DNA from: Salvelinus alpinus
Lineage: Eukaryota; Chordata; Actinopteri; Salmoniformes; Salmonidae
Length of the DNA: 64,000 nucleotides
Direction: 5' to 3'
Assembly (NCBI RefSeq): GCF_045679555.1
Contig: NC_092115.1
Location: forward strand, 33,979,596 to 34,043,595
The position numbers were made by a program, and so were the translations under genes. Below are positions 13,000 through 24,419 of this stretch, one piece after another. The notes below the pieces were generated by a model. It did not search any database. It saw only the letters and a list, made by a program, of their open reading frames with translations, and was not told the DNA's origin. Position 1 is the first letter of the stretch, and every line of letters begins with the position of its first letter.

Positions 13000-13575
13000 G
13001 GCATCCAATATATCTTGCATTACCTCCACCAACAACACAGATCTACTACTCACAGGGATCCTTGACCAAACCATCCTCCTCTACTTCTGCCTCTCTCACA
13101 CCGGACACTTCCGATCTCCAGCAACATGGGCACCCCTACAGTTGACACAACTTTTTCCACTGAAACTACACATTCCTCTGTCCCATGCCCTCCTGCACAT
13201 TTCCCACATTTTGGAATCTCCCTCCTGACATGCCTGCAACATGACCATACTCGTGGTACCTGAAACACCTCAGTGGGTTCTGCACAAAAGCTCTAACAGG
13301 ATAACTGATATATCCTAACATGACTTTGTCAAGTAAAGACTGATTCAGAACTAAAAAGGGCAGACAGTGACTTCTCTACTTACCCACGCTCATCCACCAG
13401 GTTTGCGTCTCACCAAACAGTAGTTACAAACACTGCAAATCTTCACCTTCCATTGCTCCTCCTCTGCATTTAACGCTGCCCCAGAAATCACTCCTTTCAA
13501 TGGCGCCCTGTTCATAAGAGCAAAGCAAGAAATCGATCTTGCCCCGAGTTGCGTGACATGATTCGCCCACTCTTC
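13000..13575 (-). pseudogene. LINE ORF1 (zinc-knuckle protein) relic
   Basis: On the - strand, fragments spread over frames include REIPKCGKCAGGHGTEEC near 13190-13250, a CCHC-like knuckle followed by more Cys residues, preceded by pieces such as MNRAPLKGVISGAALNAEEE (about 13445-13510). Such tandem zinc knuckles are typical of ORF1 proteins of non-LTR elements. Frame changes show decay. The RT part is not nearby. It abuts the truncated end of the gypsy 3' LTR. Confidence 0.6.
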
Positions 13576-13596
13576 CTGGGCAGAAGAAACACACAC

Positions 13597-13833
13597 AGAT
13601 ATATCACAGAAGTCTTGAACACTAAACAAAGAACAAACACGCACAAAACCATGTGGGAACTAGAGGGTTAAATAGGGAATAAATTATAATGTAATGGGAA
13701 CCAGGTGTGTACAATCAAGACAAAACAAATGGAAAAAGAAACGTCGATCGGTGGCAGCTAGAAAGCTGGTGACGACGACCGCCGAACGCAGCCCGAACAA
13801 GGAGAGGAACCAACTTCGGCGGAAGTGGTGACA
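13597..13833 (-). repeat. gypsy 3' LTR (truncated)
   Basis: Starts TGTCACC at 13833 and matches the 5' LTR down to 13599 (cacagaagtcttgaacac), after which similarity is lost. About 100 bp of the far end of the LTR appear to be missing, and the next sequence is the LINE ORF1 relic. Confidence 0.85.
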
Positions 13834-14343
13834 GTACCCCCCCCCCTGACCCGCGGCTCCAGCAGCGTGCCGACACTGGCCTCGGTGACGACCCAGAGGA
13901 CGAGGCGCAGGGCGATCCGGGTGGAGACGGTGAAATTCCTGCAGTAAGGAAGGGTCCAGGAATTCCTCCACCGGCACACAGCATCTCTCCTCCGGACCGT
14001 ACCCCTCCCACTCCACGAGGTACTGAAGGCCCCTCACCCGACGCCTTGAGTTCATGATGGCTCGCACAGTATACGCCGGGGCCCCCTCGATGTCCAGAGG
14101 GGGCGGAGGAACCTCCCGCACCTCAGACTTCTGGAGTGGACCAGCCACCACCGGCCTGAGGAGAGGCACATGGAACGAGGGGTTAATACGGTAATCAGGG
14201 GGAAGCTGTAACCTATAACATACCTCGTTCAGTCTCCTCAGGACATTAAATGGCACCACAAACAGCGGACCCAGCTTCCGGCAGGGCAGGCGAAGGGGCA
14301 GGTTTCGGGTCGAGAGCCAGACCCGGTCCCCCGGTACATACAC
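13684..14343 (-). CDS. gypsy integrase C-terminus with chromodomain (open segment)
   Basis: 219-codon open segment. The first part ([13 protein letters not shown]) is the GPY/F-type C-terminal part of integrase. A chromodomain follows at about residues 90-140: [20 protein letters not shown] with the aromatic-rich EWEGY. In chromoviruses this domain guides integration to marked chromatin (family knowledge). The frame runs into the 3' LTR before stopping, so its last residues are not typical. Confidence 0.85.
   Translation of the reverse strand: MYVPGDRVWLSTRNLPLRLPCRKLGPLFVVPFNVLRRLNEVCYRLQLPPDYRINPSFHVPLLRPVVAGPLQKSEVREVPPPPLDIEGAPAYTVRAIMNSRRRVRGLQYLVEWEGYGPEERCCVPVEEFLDPSLLQEFHRLHPDRPAPRPLGRHRGQCRHAAGAAGQGGGYCHHFRRSWFLSLFGLRSAVVVTSFLAATDRRFFFHLFCLDCTHLVPITL
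13834..13848 (-). other. polypurine tract of the gypsy element
   Basis: Ten Gs on the - strand (10 Cs at 13837-13846) followed by TAC and then the TG of the 3' LTR, the position expected for the plus-strand primer. Confidence 0.7.
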
Positions 14344-14382
14344 CGGGGCCTCACTGCGGTGGTGGTCGGCGCTTGCCTTCTG

Positions 14383-15333
14383 TCACCTGATGGCCCGTTG
14401 CAGACGCACATGGGCAGCGTCCCATGTCTCCTCTGAGTGCCGAAACCATTCATCCACTGCATGTGCCTCGATCTGGCTCTGATGCCACGGTGCAAGGACC
14501 GGCTGATAACCTAGTACACACTGAAACGGAGACAGGTTAGTGGAGGAGTGGCGGAGGGAGTTTTGGGCCATCTCTGCCCACGGGATGAAAGCCCCCCACT
14601 CCCCCGGCCGGTCCTGGGAATAGGAACGCAGAAACCTACCCACATCCTGGTTAACTCTCTCCACCTGCCCATTACTCTCGGGGTGAAACCCTGAGGTCAG
14701 GCGTTCCATGAACGCCCTCCAGACCCTCGATGTGAACTGGGGACCCCGATCAGACACTATATCCTCAGGCACCCCGTAGTGCCGGAAGACGTGTGTAAAC
14801 AGGGCCTCCGCAGTCTGTAGGGCCGTAGGGAGACCGGGCAAAGGAAGGAGACGGCAGGACTTAGAAAACCGATCCACAACGACCAGAATCGTGGTGTTTC
14901 CTTGTGACGGAGGAAGATCCATCACGAAATCCACCGATAGGTGTAACCACGGCCGTTGTGGAACGGGTAGGGGTTGTAATTTCCCTCTGGGCAGGTGTCT
15001 AGGTGCCTTGCACTGGGCGCACACCGAGCAGGAGGAAACATAAACCCTCACGTCCTTAGCTAAAATGGGCCACCAGTACTTCCCACTAAGACAGCGCACT
15101 GTCCGACTGATACCAGGATGACCAGAGGAGGGTGACATGTGGGCCCAACAGATCAATCGATCATGGACATCAGACGGAACGTACAGACGCCCAACTGGAC
15201 ACAGGGTGGGAGTGGGCTCCGCACGTAACGCCCGTTCGATGTCCGCGTCAACCTCCCATACCACCGGTGCCACCAGGCAAGAAGCCAGATGTATGGGAGT
15301 GGGATCCGTGTACCGCTCCTCTGTGTCATACAT
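14383..15333 (-). CDS. gypsy integrase (open segment)
   Basis: 316-codon frame with the zinc-binding HHCC region (H..SGHPG..; SCSVCAQCK) and the DDE core: [16 protein letters not shown], and a Glu in [12 protein letters not shown] short deletion seems to precede GFHPESNG, since the spacing after WRAFMERL is compressed. A frame change separates it from the RNase H segment. Confidence 0.9.
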   Translation of the reverse strand: MYDTEERYTDPTPIHLASCLVAPVVWEVDADIERALRAEPTPTLCPVGRLYVPSDVHDRLICWAHMSPSSGHPGISRTVRCLSGKYWWPILAKDVRVYVSSCSVCAQCKAPRHLPRGKLQPLPVPQRPWLHLSVDFVMDLPPSQGNTTILVVVDRFSKSCRLLPLPGLPTALQTAEALFTHVFRHYGVPEDIVSDRGPQFTSRVWRAFMERLTSGFHPESNGQVERVNQDVGRFLRSYSQDRPGEWGAFIPWAEMAQNSLRHSSTNLSPFQCVLGYQPVLAPWHQSQIEAHAVDEWFRHSEETWDAAHVRLQRAIR

Positions 15334-15920
15334 CTGGGACAGTGCTTAGCGTTCTGGGAACCTGGTCTGTAGGATAGGGTGAAAACAAAACGGGTGAAAA
15401 ACATGGCCCACATTGCCTGGCGAGGGTTCATTCTCCTCGCTGCCCGGATGTACTCCAGATTACGGTGGTCAGTCCAAATGAGAAAAGGGTGTTTAGCCCC
15501 CTCAAGCCAATGCCTCCACGCCTTCAGAGCCCTGACAACAGCCAACAGCTCCCGGTCCCCCACATCATAGTTTCGCTCCGCCGGACTGAGCTTCTTCGAA
15601 AAGAAAGCACAGGGGCGGAGCTTTGGTGGCGTACCCGAGCGCTGAGACAGCAGAGCTCCTATCCCAGCCTCAGACGCATCCACCTCTACTATGAATGCCA
15701 AGGAGGGATCAGGATGAGCCAGCACAGGAGCCGAGGTAAACAGAGCCTTCAGGTGACCAAAAGCCCTGTCCGCTCCAGCTGACCACTGCAGTCGCACCGG
15801 TCCCCCCTTCAGCAAGGAGGTAATGGGAGCCGCTACCTGACCAAAGCCCCGGATAAATGGTAGTAGTTGGCAAACCCTAAGAACCGCTGCACCTCCTTTA
15901 CCGTGGTTGGAGTCGGCCAA
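15153..15920 (-). CDS. gypsy RNase H segment
   Basis: Open frame containing the RT thumb/connection ([20 protein letters not shown]), the RNase H catalytic start [34 protein letters not shown] with its Glu, and [10 protein letters not shown]. The last ~50 residues are frame-shifted nonsense overlapping the integrase segment. Confidence 0.88.
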   Translation of the reverse strand: MADSNHGKGGAAVLRVCQLLPFIRGFGQVAAPITSLLKGGPVRLQWSAGADRAFGHLKALFTSAPVLAHPDPSLAFIVEVDASEAGIGALLSQRSGTPPKLRPCAFFSKKLSPAERNYDVGDRELLAVVRALKAWRHWLEGAKHPFLIWTDHRNLEYIRAARRMNPRQAMWAMFFTRFVFTLSYRPGSQNAKHCPRCMTQRSGTRIPLPYIWLLAWWHRWYGRLTRTSNGRYVRSPLPPCVQLGVCTFRLMSMID

Positions 15921-16014
15921 TTACGCACGGCTGAAATGCGGTCATTCTCCATCTCCACCCCTGACACGGACAGGCGGTACCCTAGGAAGGAGACTACAGG
16001 TCATGCTCCAACAG

Positions 16015-17196
16015 TCAACCAAGCACCTTGCGCACCAGGAACACATGCTCGGCGCGTGTAGCGGAGTATATTAGAATGTCATCTATATACACCACTACAC
16101 TCTGCCCGTGCAGGTCCCTGAAAATCTCGTCTACAAAGAATTGGAAGACTGATGGAGCATTCATCAACCCGTACGGCATGCCGAGGTACTCATAGTGCCC
16201 AGAGGTGGTACTAAATGCTGTCTTCCACTCATCTCCCTCCCGGATACGCACCAGGTTGTAAGCGCTCCTGAGATCCAATTTGGTGAAGAAGCGCGCCCCG
16301 TGCAATGACTCGGTCACACTGGCTATGAGAGGCAGCGGGTAACTATACTTCACCGTGATTTGATTTATACCTCTATAGTCAATTAACGGGCGTAAACCTC
16401 CATCCTTTTTCTTCACAAAAAAGAAACTCGAGGAGGCAGGTAAAGTGGAAGGCCGAATGTATCCCTGTCCCAGAGATTCGGAGACATATGTTTCCATAGC
16501 TGCCGTCTCCTCCTGTGACAGAGGATACACGTGACTCCTGGGAAGTGCTGCGTCTACCAGGAGATTTATCGCACAATCCCCCTGTCGATGGGGTGGTAAA
16601 TGAGTCGCCTTCTTTTTACAGAAGGCGAGCGCCAAATCGGCATATTCAGGGAGGATGTGCATGGTGGAGACCTGGTTTGGACTCTCCACCGTAGTCGCAC
16701 CGATGGAAACACCTACACACCTCCCTGAGCACTGACGTGACCATCCCTTGAGAGCCCTCTGTTGCCACGAAATAGTGGGGTCATGATCGGCCAACCAGGG
16801 AAGCCCCAACACCACAGGAAACGCAGGAGAATCGATCAGGAAGAGACTAATTCTCTCCTCATGACCCTCCTGCGTTATCATACATAGTGGAGCTGTGATC
16901 TCCCTAATCAGGCCCGACCCTAACGGACGACTAACTAAGGCATGTACAGGGAAGGGCACATCAACAGGAACAATAGGGATTCCTAATCTAAGTGCAAATG
17001 AACGGTCAATAAAGTTCCCAGCTGCGCCTGAATCTACTAGCGCCTTATGCTGGGAATGCGGGGAAAACTCAGGAAATTCTATACATACACACATGTGCGC
17101 AACAGGGAGCTCTGGGTGAGTCGGGTGCCTACTCACCTGGGATGATCCACCAGTGCCCTGCCTGCTGCCTCGACTCCCTGGGAACCTCTCCAGCAC
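16015..17196 (-). CDS. gypsy protease and reverse transcriptase segment
   Basis: 393-codon frame. The aspartic protease motif is [13 protein letters not shown] near residues 53-65. RT blocks include [31 protein letters not shown] and the catalytic YIDD at about 16079-16090. It overlaps the end of gag in a different frame, as expected for frameshift expression. The frame breaks near 16015 before the RNase H segment. Confidence 0.92.
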   Translation of the reverse strand: MLERFPGSRGSRQGTGGSSQVSRHPTHPELPVAHMCVCIEFPEFSPHSQHKALVDSGAAGNFIDRSFALRLGIPIVPVDVPFPVHALVSRPLGSGLIREITAPLCMITQEGHEERISLFLIDSPAFPVVLGLPWLADHDPTISWQQRALKGWSRQCSGRCVGVSIGATTVESPNQVSTMHILPEYADLALAFCKKKATHLPPHRQGDCAINLLVDAALPRSHVYPLSQEETAAMETYVSESLGQGYIRPSTLPASSSFFFVKKKDGGLRPLIDYRGINQITVKYSYPLPLIASVTESLHGARFFTKLDLRSAYNLVRIREGDEWKTAFSTTSGHYEYLGMPYGLMNAPSVFQFFVDEIFRDLHGQSVVVYIDDILIYSATRAEHVFLVRKVLG

Positions 17197-18021
17197 CGGC
17201 CAGCAGTGTGCCCTCTGCGGCCACAGGTGGTGCAGGAAACGGCCCCCCCTTTGGTCACCCTTAGAGCAGCACCTCCAAGCTCCATAGGTGTATGATCGGA
17301 GGTGGGGGATGGAATGGATGGACCCCGATCCGGACTTCTGCGGGTAGCCAACAGGTTATCCAGCCGGATGGATAATTCCACCAGCTGGTCGAGGGTAAGG
17401 GTGGTGTCCCTGCAGGCCAGCTCCCGACGAACGTCCTCACGTAGACTACACCGGTAATGGTCGATCAGGGCCCTCTCATTCCATCCCGCGCTGGCAGCCA
17501 GGGTCCTGTAGTCCAGTGCGAAGTCCTGTGCACTCCTCATCCCCTGTCTGAGATGGAACAAGCGTTCCCCCGCCGCTCTCCCCTCAGGTGGATGAACGAA
17601 GACCGCCCGGAAGCGGCGGATGAAATCCTCATAGCGGATCAACGCTGCGTCTATTCCTCCCCATTCGGCGTTGGCCCACTCAAGCGCTTTCCCCGACAAA
17701 CAGGAGATGAGGGCGGACACGCTCTGGTATCCCGAGGGAGCCGGGTGGACGGTCGCCAGGTAGAGCTCCAACTGGAGTAGGAACCCCTGGCACCCGGCAG
17801 CCGTCCCATCATATGCCCTCGGGAGCGAGAGCCGAATCGCACTGGGTCCAGGTGACGGAGGGGTGGACAGTGGTGTGGGTTGGGGTGAAGTTGATGGGGG
17901 TGTGGGAAAATCCCCTCTCTCCCATCGCTCCATGGTGTGCAGCACGCGATCCATGGCTGTGCCAAGATTGGACGCGCTCCTCCACTGGTACCGGAGGACT
18001 GGGTGCACCTGCTGACTCCAT
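17133..18021 (-). CDS. gypsy gag with CCHC zinc knuckle
   Basis: The ATG at 18021 opens a frame ([15 protein letters not shown]) that must change by one base near 17980 to enter the long gag frame ([20 protein letters not shown]). Capsid-like [19 protein letters not shown] and a knuckle [14 protein letters not shown] near the C-terminus (about 17215-17255) are clear. Confidence 0.88.
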
Positions 18022-18049
18022 ACATGGTGCGTGTTTCTGTCATGTGTCA

Positions 18050-18386
18050 ATGTGCAGCGGTTAGGACGGAGTGAGGCGCAGGACACAGAACTGAGTAAAA
18101 GACGTACTTTACTCGAAAAGAAACAACAAAATTTCCACGCAGGGAAAACACACCAGCTCACAGAAGTCTTGAACACTAAACAAAGAACAAACACGCACAA
18201 AACCATGTGGGAACTAGAGGGTTAAATAGGGAATAAATTATAACGTAATGGGAACCAGGTGTGTACAATCAAGACAAAACAAATGGAAAAAGAAACATAG
18301 ATCGGTGGCAGCTAGAAAGCCGGTGACGACAACCGCCGAACGCCGCCCGAACAAGGAGAGGCATCAACTTCGCAGAAGTCGTGACA
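18050..18386 (-). repeat. gypsy 5' LTR
   Basis: Begins TGTCACGAC at 18386 (- strand). The inner end is near 18050, judged from where gag leader sequence begins; a primer-binding site could not be named. About 335 bp. Confidence 0.75.
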
Positions 18387-19020
18387 GAGCCTTTGAATTG
18401 CAACTCCACTTTTGTCTCCGTACTGACGTTTTGCCTGTTTGATTGCCTTATGGAGGGCATAACTGGACTGTTTGTATTCAATCCTATTCCCAGTCACCTT
18501 GCCGTGGTTAAATGCGATGGTTCACTCTTTCAGTTTTGCGTGAATGCTGCCATCTATCCACGTTTTTTGGATTGGATAGGTTTTAATCATCACAGTGGGA
18601 ACAACATCCCATGTATGCTTCCTGATTAACTCAGTCACCTTGTCAGTTTATACCTCAATGTTATTCTCAGAGGCAACCCGGAGCATGTCCCTGTCCGTGT
18701 GGTCAAAACAGTCTTGAAGCATGGATTCCGAATAGTCAGACCAGCGTTGTATAGACCTTAGCACGAATACTTCCTGTTTGAGAATCTGCCTATAGGTTAG
18801 GAGGAGCAAAATGGAGTTGTGATCTGATTTACCAAAGGGAGGTTGGTGGAGGGTCTTGTAGCCATCCTGGAAGGGAGAGTAACAATGGTTGAGAGTTTTT
18901 GAAGGGCGAGTACTGCAGGCGATGTGTTGAAATAACTTCGGTAGCGTTTTCCCAGATTTGCTTTATTAAAGTCCCCAGCTATAATAAATGTGGCTTCAGG
19001 ATATGAAAAACCAGCTGGCA
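18387..19020 (-). mobile_element. L2-type LINE fragment
   Basis: Reverse-strand similarity to the 53470-54070 part of the full-length LINE: the linker after the endonuclease (e.g. the gtttgattgcctta and ctgccatctatccacg blocks) through to gtccccagctataataaatg, which is the GDFN region. More diverged than the copy at 1623. The gypsy 5' LTR abuts it directly. Confidence 0.75.
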
Positions 19021-19299
19021 GTATAGTTTTGTGTGTGTGTGTGTCTGTGTGTGTGTATGTTGGAGTGTCAGTGTAGTTTGTGATGGTGTGTGGTTAGAGT
19101 CCAGTGAGTGTACATCGAGCCTGTGTAAGAGAGTCAGTGCAAAAAATTATAATAGATAAGAATAAAATAATGGGGTCAATGCAAATAGCCCGGGTATCCA
19201 TTTGATTATCTAGCAGTGTTATTACAAGTCTTATTGAAACATTCAGTGAAACTTATAAACAAAAAATCTAAATAACCTATATTTTCAATTTTCAGTAAA
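19021..19299. other. degraded repeat-like sequence with short TG run
   Basis: A short TG-rich run at 19029-19058 and a block (ggggtcaatgcaaatagcccgggt) that looks like dispersed salmonid repeat sequence. No coding potential. Confidence 0.4.
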
Positions 19300-19303
19300 T
19301 TAA

Positions 19304-19610
19304 AGGGAAATTTAAAAAAAAATCTACTTCATCATCTCCGGCACCACCCCAACATTAACATACTGTATGTGAAAATTCCACATTTCTATGTTTTGTAGTA
19401 AACAAAATGTTTCCAATGACATCATCAACCAATTAGTAGACAATTGGTTGGCAATTATTAGGTAATGCCTTCTCACAATTGGTCAAAATCACATGATGCA
19501 CACCGATGATCTTTTTTACTACAAAACATAGAAACGCACTATTTTCACATACAGTATGGGGTGGTGCTGGAGATGATGAATATGAAGTTGAACAATTTTT
19601 ACGTTTCCCT
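19304..19610. mobile_element. fold-back MITE flanked by TTAA (Kolobok/piggyBac-like)
   Basis: Element ends AGGGAAA...TTTCCCT lie between TTAA at 19300-19303 and TTAA at 19611-19614. Long inverted arms match: CATACTGTATGTGAAAATTC with its partner near 19545, and TTTCTATGTTTTGTAGTA with TACTACAAAACATAGAAA. 307 bp, no coding sequence. TTAA duplication plus AGGG termini suggests Kolobok; piggyBac is the alternative. Confidence 0.8.
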
Positions 19611-19739
19611 TTAATAAAACCTTCCAGGAAAACTTTCAAGCAACTAGAGTAAAACGTTCTCAGAACATCCTTGCAACCTAAAAATGTACGTTCCCAGAAA
19701 GTAAAAAAAATTAAATAACTTTATGTTTTACTGGTCAGG

Positions 19740-21120
19740 AAACTTATGGATTCAATCCCAAAATGAATGGCAAACCAGAAATGTGCATTCCCACAACTTC
19801 CAAGGAACCAAATGTGTTACCTGGGAGACTTGGAGCAACCACCACCAGGGACAAGTGAACATTGACCAAAACTTTTCTCCAACCCTGAGCACTCGCTGGA
19901 GGGGAACTGTTAGCCATATCCTCCTCAATTTCCTCCACCTTAACAGGAATCACACTAAGGTATTTTCTCAATTACATTTGCTTACCTCATGCGTCCTCCC
20001 TCTTACTTTTGAAAAATGTAACATGTAAAATGTAATCGAGGAAAGGCGGTGAGCAGAGGAAACGTGAAAGAAAATGTGCTTGTGTATGAAATGAGACCCT
20101 CCTTCACTCAGCATGACAATGGTAGTCAGCTTGAACGTGACCTCACAACATGGTTGAGAAGAATCTCCTCCCTCTCACAGCTCAATGTGAAACGTGTCAG
20201 GTAAATCAAAACCTGACACTCAAACAACCTTACGCTCAGCCTGCTGAGTAACCACAACCTCCTCAACTGTGGAAAATAACATCTCAGATAAAAGAACAAA
20301 ATACTCACTGACAATCTCTGACTTCAACAGATCACTTGGGGGAACCAACTCCTTTTTCAGACCACAAATAGAACCTATTAGCCCAGTGTCACTCAACCCC
20401 CAAAATAATGTCTCCCTTAAATTGACACCCGAATCAACCTCCTCCTCAACCTGCAGAGGGCACACTACATCACATATCTTTGCCCAGAAGGTCTCAGTTA
20501 GAGACAAGAATCACCACCTTCACTAGCGAGAAACAAGTCCTTGGAACCACTGTTTAGTTTGGCAAAGAATGTTTCCTCCAAGTCCCGACACAAATCATCC
20601 TCCTCCCTATCTGGTTTGCTATCAGCACTCTTCAGACCCTGAGTAACAAAACACACTGGGGATACCACAAAATGCTCCTTGAGAGACTCCGCCCATTGAC
20701 CCATCTGACTTGTCACTGGGGTTACCCAAACCTGATCACTTAGGGAAACTAGCTCATCACTCTGATCACAGGTGGAAACTGGTTTAGTAACACGACTGTC
20801 TGACTGACTGGCAACACTATCTTTCTCCCCTCTATGCTGCCCTTCATTCATCTTCTGTTTCAAAAGTGCTATTCCCTGTTCTAACTTGGCTATTTACAAG
20901 AAGTATTCTTCCTCTTGACTGCTATCCACCAGAACCGGCGGCAACAACTCACTCCACTTCACCCAATAGTATTGCAACATTTAACTTTTTCAACTCCTCT
21001 GCTATTTCATCCTTTTTGCCACCTGATCTAACTGATCCCTCTTTACGTTGAGAAAAACCCAACTATCTTCTACCTCAGCACAAAACACTGTTGGCTCAAA
21101 CGCCCCCATAGTAAAAAGAA
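19740..21120 (-). pseudogene. unidentified decayed coding-like region
   Basis: On the - strand a chain of open segments changes frame several times: an ATG at about 21108 opens MGAFEPTVFCAEVEDSWVFL, followed by EEYFL..IAKLEQGIALLKQK, acidic/serine-rich text to 20498, then a 95-codon segment (SLTETFWAKICDVV...) to 20220, and 75 codons (19971-19744). Amino-acid composition looks like real protein rather than noise. I do not recognise the family; a retroelement ORF1 or gag-like protein is my guess. Confidence 0.35.
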
Positions 21121-21299
21121 GTAAGCCAAACCGAACCAATAAATCAACTGACAAAAGTCAGTTTGCCACTAGCTCACTGCTAAGCAACCAATACATGCAC
21201 TCGCTCCAAGCCCCAGAGATAACCACTCCTACCGGGCAAAAAAAAAAACAGCATGCCATGTACAAAAGCTACAAACCATAGCAAAAGTTAGCCACTAGC

Positions 21300-21690
21300 C
21301 TACTGCTAACACAAACAATCGCGATCGGGAGACCTATGAGGCAGCGCATAATTGGTCCAGCATCGTCCGGGTTAGGGGAGGGTTTGGCCTGACGGGATTT
21401 CCTTGTCCCATCACACTCTAGCGACTCCTTGTGGCAGGCCGTGCGCCTGCAAGCTGACTTCGGTTGTCAGCTGGACGGTGTTTCCTCCGACACACTGGTG
21501 CGACTGGCTTCCGGGTTAAGTGAGCAGTGTGTTAAGAAACAGTGCGGCTTTGCAGGGTCATTTTTCGGAGGACACATTGGCGCTCAACCTTCACCTCTCT
21601 TGAGTCCGTAGGAGAGTTGCAGCGATGGGACAAGACTGTAACTACCATTTGGATTTCACGAAATTGGGGAGAAAAAGGGGTAAAAGTACA
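21300..21690 (+). mobile_element. fish SINE-type repeat
   Basis: Contains blocks widely repeated in teleost genomes: CAGCATCGTCCGGGTT, TGTTTCCTCCGACACA, GTGCGACTGGCTTCCGGGTT, TTTCGGAGGACACATTGG and the tail CACGAAATTGGGGAGAAAAA. The central CGTCCGGGTT block is shared with the tRNA-derived SINE remnant at 54871-54945. The exact family name is uncertain. Confidence 0.65.
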
Positions 21691-21699
21691 ACAACAAAA

Positions 21700-22265
21700 A
21701 ATTAAGAAATAATAATAATAACACATCTGTTAACATTTATTCCAGATGAACCCCCATATCTTATGAAACAAACAACTAGCATTGGCATAAAAGCCAATTT
21801 ATGCTTGATCTTAAAATGTGGTTGGAGGCGCCGTATGGATAGTGTGATGCAATCGCGAAGCCTCCGGTGGCATGCAGAGGCCAAATTGAGCTCCATAACG
21901 CATTTCCGTGCGCTGCCCAAATGTTATATCAATGCTGAGGGATTGACCATGCAGTTTCTCTGGACCACCACGAGGTCGGAGCTTGAAGACTTTACCGATC
22001 ATTGTGGTGCCAGGGCTTTTAACTTTGCTTTAGTTTATGGATAAATGTTTATTGGTAGGCATATTTGGTCATAATTTTCTCATGTTAAGCATAACATTTC
22101 ACAAACCTACACACAGTGACGCAATGCTGACATTTGTAGACTGCTGGTAATAATATAATTACTTTTTCAGTAAATAAAGTTGGAAATTCGAACACTGCAG
22201 ATTGTAAAATAAATGTTTGATGCAACAGCATACTAATCAGCGACCATTTTTTTTTTTTGTATATA
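21700..22265. other. repeat-like block, class unknown
   Basis: At about 21770-22030 a GC-richer block (ggttggaggcgccgtatgg, caatcgcgaagcctcc) stands out from the AT-rich flanks and looks like an old dispersed repeat; no termini or coding frame recognised. Confidence 0.35.
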
Positions 22266-22322
22266 CAGTGCCTTAAGAAAGTATTCAGACCCCTTGACTT
22301 TTTCCACATTTTGTTAATAATA
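22266..22322 (+). mobile_element. solo Tc1-type terminal inverted repeat
   Basis: CAGTGCCTTAAGAAAGTATT followed by CAGACCCCTTGACTTTTTCC matches the left end of the complete Tc1 element at 45945. The remainder of the element is absent. Confidence 0.75.
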
Positions 22323-23500
22323 CAGTCAATCCACCCTCAAAACCCTACCTTACTAGGGATTGTTTCATTATGCAGTGTACTATCTATAACTTTATACCGT
22401 ATTTAGCTGCTATTTATATACTTTTTATAAAAAATTACACATCAAATAGCCTAACAATGAGGGAAAAAGTAGTCAGCTTGAGGATAAATTCAGCCACAAT
22501 TTATTGTTGAACTCGTCTTTGTCCGGCTAAAATAGCCTACACAAATGGGCTGCAATATTCAAGGTAAATTAAATCAAATTTGAGAGACTCCCCTGGTGTC
22601 CTGAAGACCTCCTTTTTTGTGTGCAAATGTTTTCACCACGGCCTGTAGGTCCAGGTTGGGGGCCCGACTGTTTTCAATACTGAGTATTGCCAACCCAGAC
22701 AGTCTTTCCTGAGACATTGTGCATTATATATCCATTGTGCTGCACACAATTTAAATGTAGTCTTGAATGATGCATGCCAAAATATACCAGAGATAAGGGA
22801 TTGTTGATATTGCAACCACACAACTCAAATGCCGGCTCACCATGTATGAACGATCTCGCAAACAGATTTTTTTGTTCAAGCCCTCAAGAACTGTTGTCTG
22901 CTAAAGATAAAGATCTGTTTGCATCTGCCAATTTATTGGCTGTTCAGTATCCAGACGACCTGTCCCCAGAGCTTCATATACAGTTAATCTCTTTCCATAA
23001 CGTGTTGTGGCTGGCAATTAAGGAGAATGAGAGGCCCTATTAAAGATGTTACAGAACTGTTGTATTCAAAGCACAACTCCCTTCAATCCAGCTGTGTTTT
23101 CCATCCCTGTAACTGTCGCCTTTGCATTTCCTGAAACTAAAACTTATAAAGAACTACCTAAGAAGCATTAGGGTTTCGGTCTGATATAAGCTTCAGATCA
23201 CCTGAGTAAGCTCCACTCATTGCACTGGCAAAGTCGTAGCCTTGACCATGGTATTTGTTCACTGATATCCCCTTCCTTATACTTTCAATCAGTTTATTTA
23301 TTATTTTGAACCTTCTCAGTCAAAGTATTGAAGCCCAAGAAACAAACACTTACCTTCCTAGTACATATTGAATTTTTTTATTTTTATGAAGGACTTTTTT
23401 GAGGTTTGCTTGCAGGGGCTGTGGGGGTGTCCGTTAGGCCATTGATAACTAGTTTACTTGTTTTGCTGAAATTGTTATATCTAGAGGTCTTATGCCTATA
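22323..23500. other. no recognised gene
   Basis: AT-rich. A frame at 22774-23043 (90 codons, + strand, with FFCSSPQELLSAKDKDLFAS) might be a hAT-transposase-type end fragment, but I cannot support it. Confidence 0.35.
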
Positions 23501-23502
23501 TA

Positions 23503-24330
23503 CAGTTGAAGTCGGAAGAATACATACTTAGGTTGGAGTAATACAATTTGTTTTTCAACCACTCCGCAAATTTCTTGTTAACAAACTATAGTTTTGGCAA
23601 GTTGGTTAGGACATCTACTTTGTGCATGACACAAGTCATTTTTCCAACAATTGTTTACAGACAGATTATTTCACTTATAATTCACTTTATCACAATTCCA
23701 GTGGGTCAGAAGTTTACATACACTAAGTTGACTGTGCCTTTAAACAGATTGGGAAATTCCAGAAAATGATGTCATGGCTTTAGAAGCTTTTGATAGGCTA
23801 AATTACATAATTTGAGTCAATTGGAGGTGTACCTGTGGATGTATTTCAAAGCCTACCTTCAAACTAAAATTGTAGACCTCCACAAGTCTGGTTCATCCTT
23901 GGGAGCAATTTACAAATGCCTGAAGGTACCACGTTCATCTGTACAAACAATAGTACGCAAGTATAAACACCATGGGACCACGCAGCTGTCATACCGCTTA
24001 GGAAGGAGACACATTCTGTCTCCTAGAGATGAACGTACTTTGGTGCGAAAAGTGCAAATAAATCCCAGAACAACAGCAAAGGACCTTGTGAAGATGCTGG
24101 AGGAAACAGGTACAAAGTATCTATACCACAGTCAAACGAGTCCTATATCGACATAACCTGAAAGGCAGCTCAGCAAGGAAGAAGCCACTGCTCCAAAACC
24201 GCCATAAAAAAGCCAGACTATGGTTTGCAACTGCACATGGGAACAAAGATCGTACTTTTTGGAGAAATGTCCTCTGGTCTGATGAAACAAAAATAGACCT
24301 AACAAAAATAGACCTAACAAAAATAGAAAT
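23503..24330 (+). mobile_element. truncated Tc1-like transposon
   Basis: Left terminal repeat CAGTTGAAGTCGGAAG begins at 23503 after TA. The + strand codes for the N-terminal half of a Tc1 transposase: paired helix-turn-helix region [20 protein letters not shown] and the second motif near SYRLGRRHILSPRDERTL; then a frame change at about 24115 and the catalytic-domain start WSDETK. It ends in three copies of acctaacaaaaatag (24296-24330), with no right terminus. Same family as the outer element at 41674. Confidence 0.9.
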
Positions 24331-24419
24331 CCAAAGAAAATACGGGTAATAATTTCTTTACTTTTTCAGCATCAGACCTGCCTAATTCTCACTTGAAACA
24401 TAGTTTTTGTGTTTAGTAG

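Larger units (their letters stand above)
13597..18386 (-). mobile_element. Ty3/gypsy LTR retrotransposon with chromodomain (chromovirus)
   Basis: About 4.8 kb on the - strand. The 5' LTR starts TGTCAC at 18386; the 3' LTR starts at 13833 after a purine tract. Order read on -: gag with zinc knuckle, protease, RT, RNase H, integrase, chromodomain, the Ty3/gypsy order. Several frame changes break it. LTR copies differ at about ten positions over ~235 aligned bases by eye, so it is not a very recent insertion. The 3' LTR is shorter than the 5' LTR. Confidence 0.95.

Noticed and set aside
13684..18206. Possible endogenous retrovirus
   Set aside because: Domain order, chromodomain and lack of an envelope gene fit a Ty3/gypsy chromovirus, not a vertebrate retrovirus.
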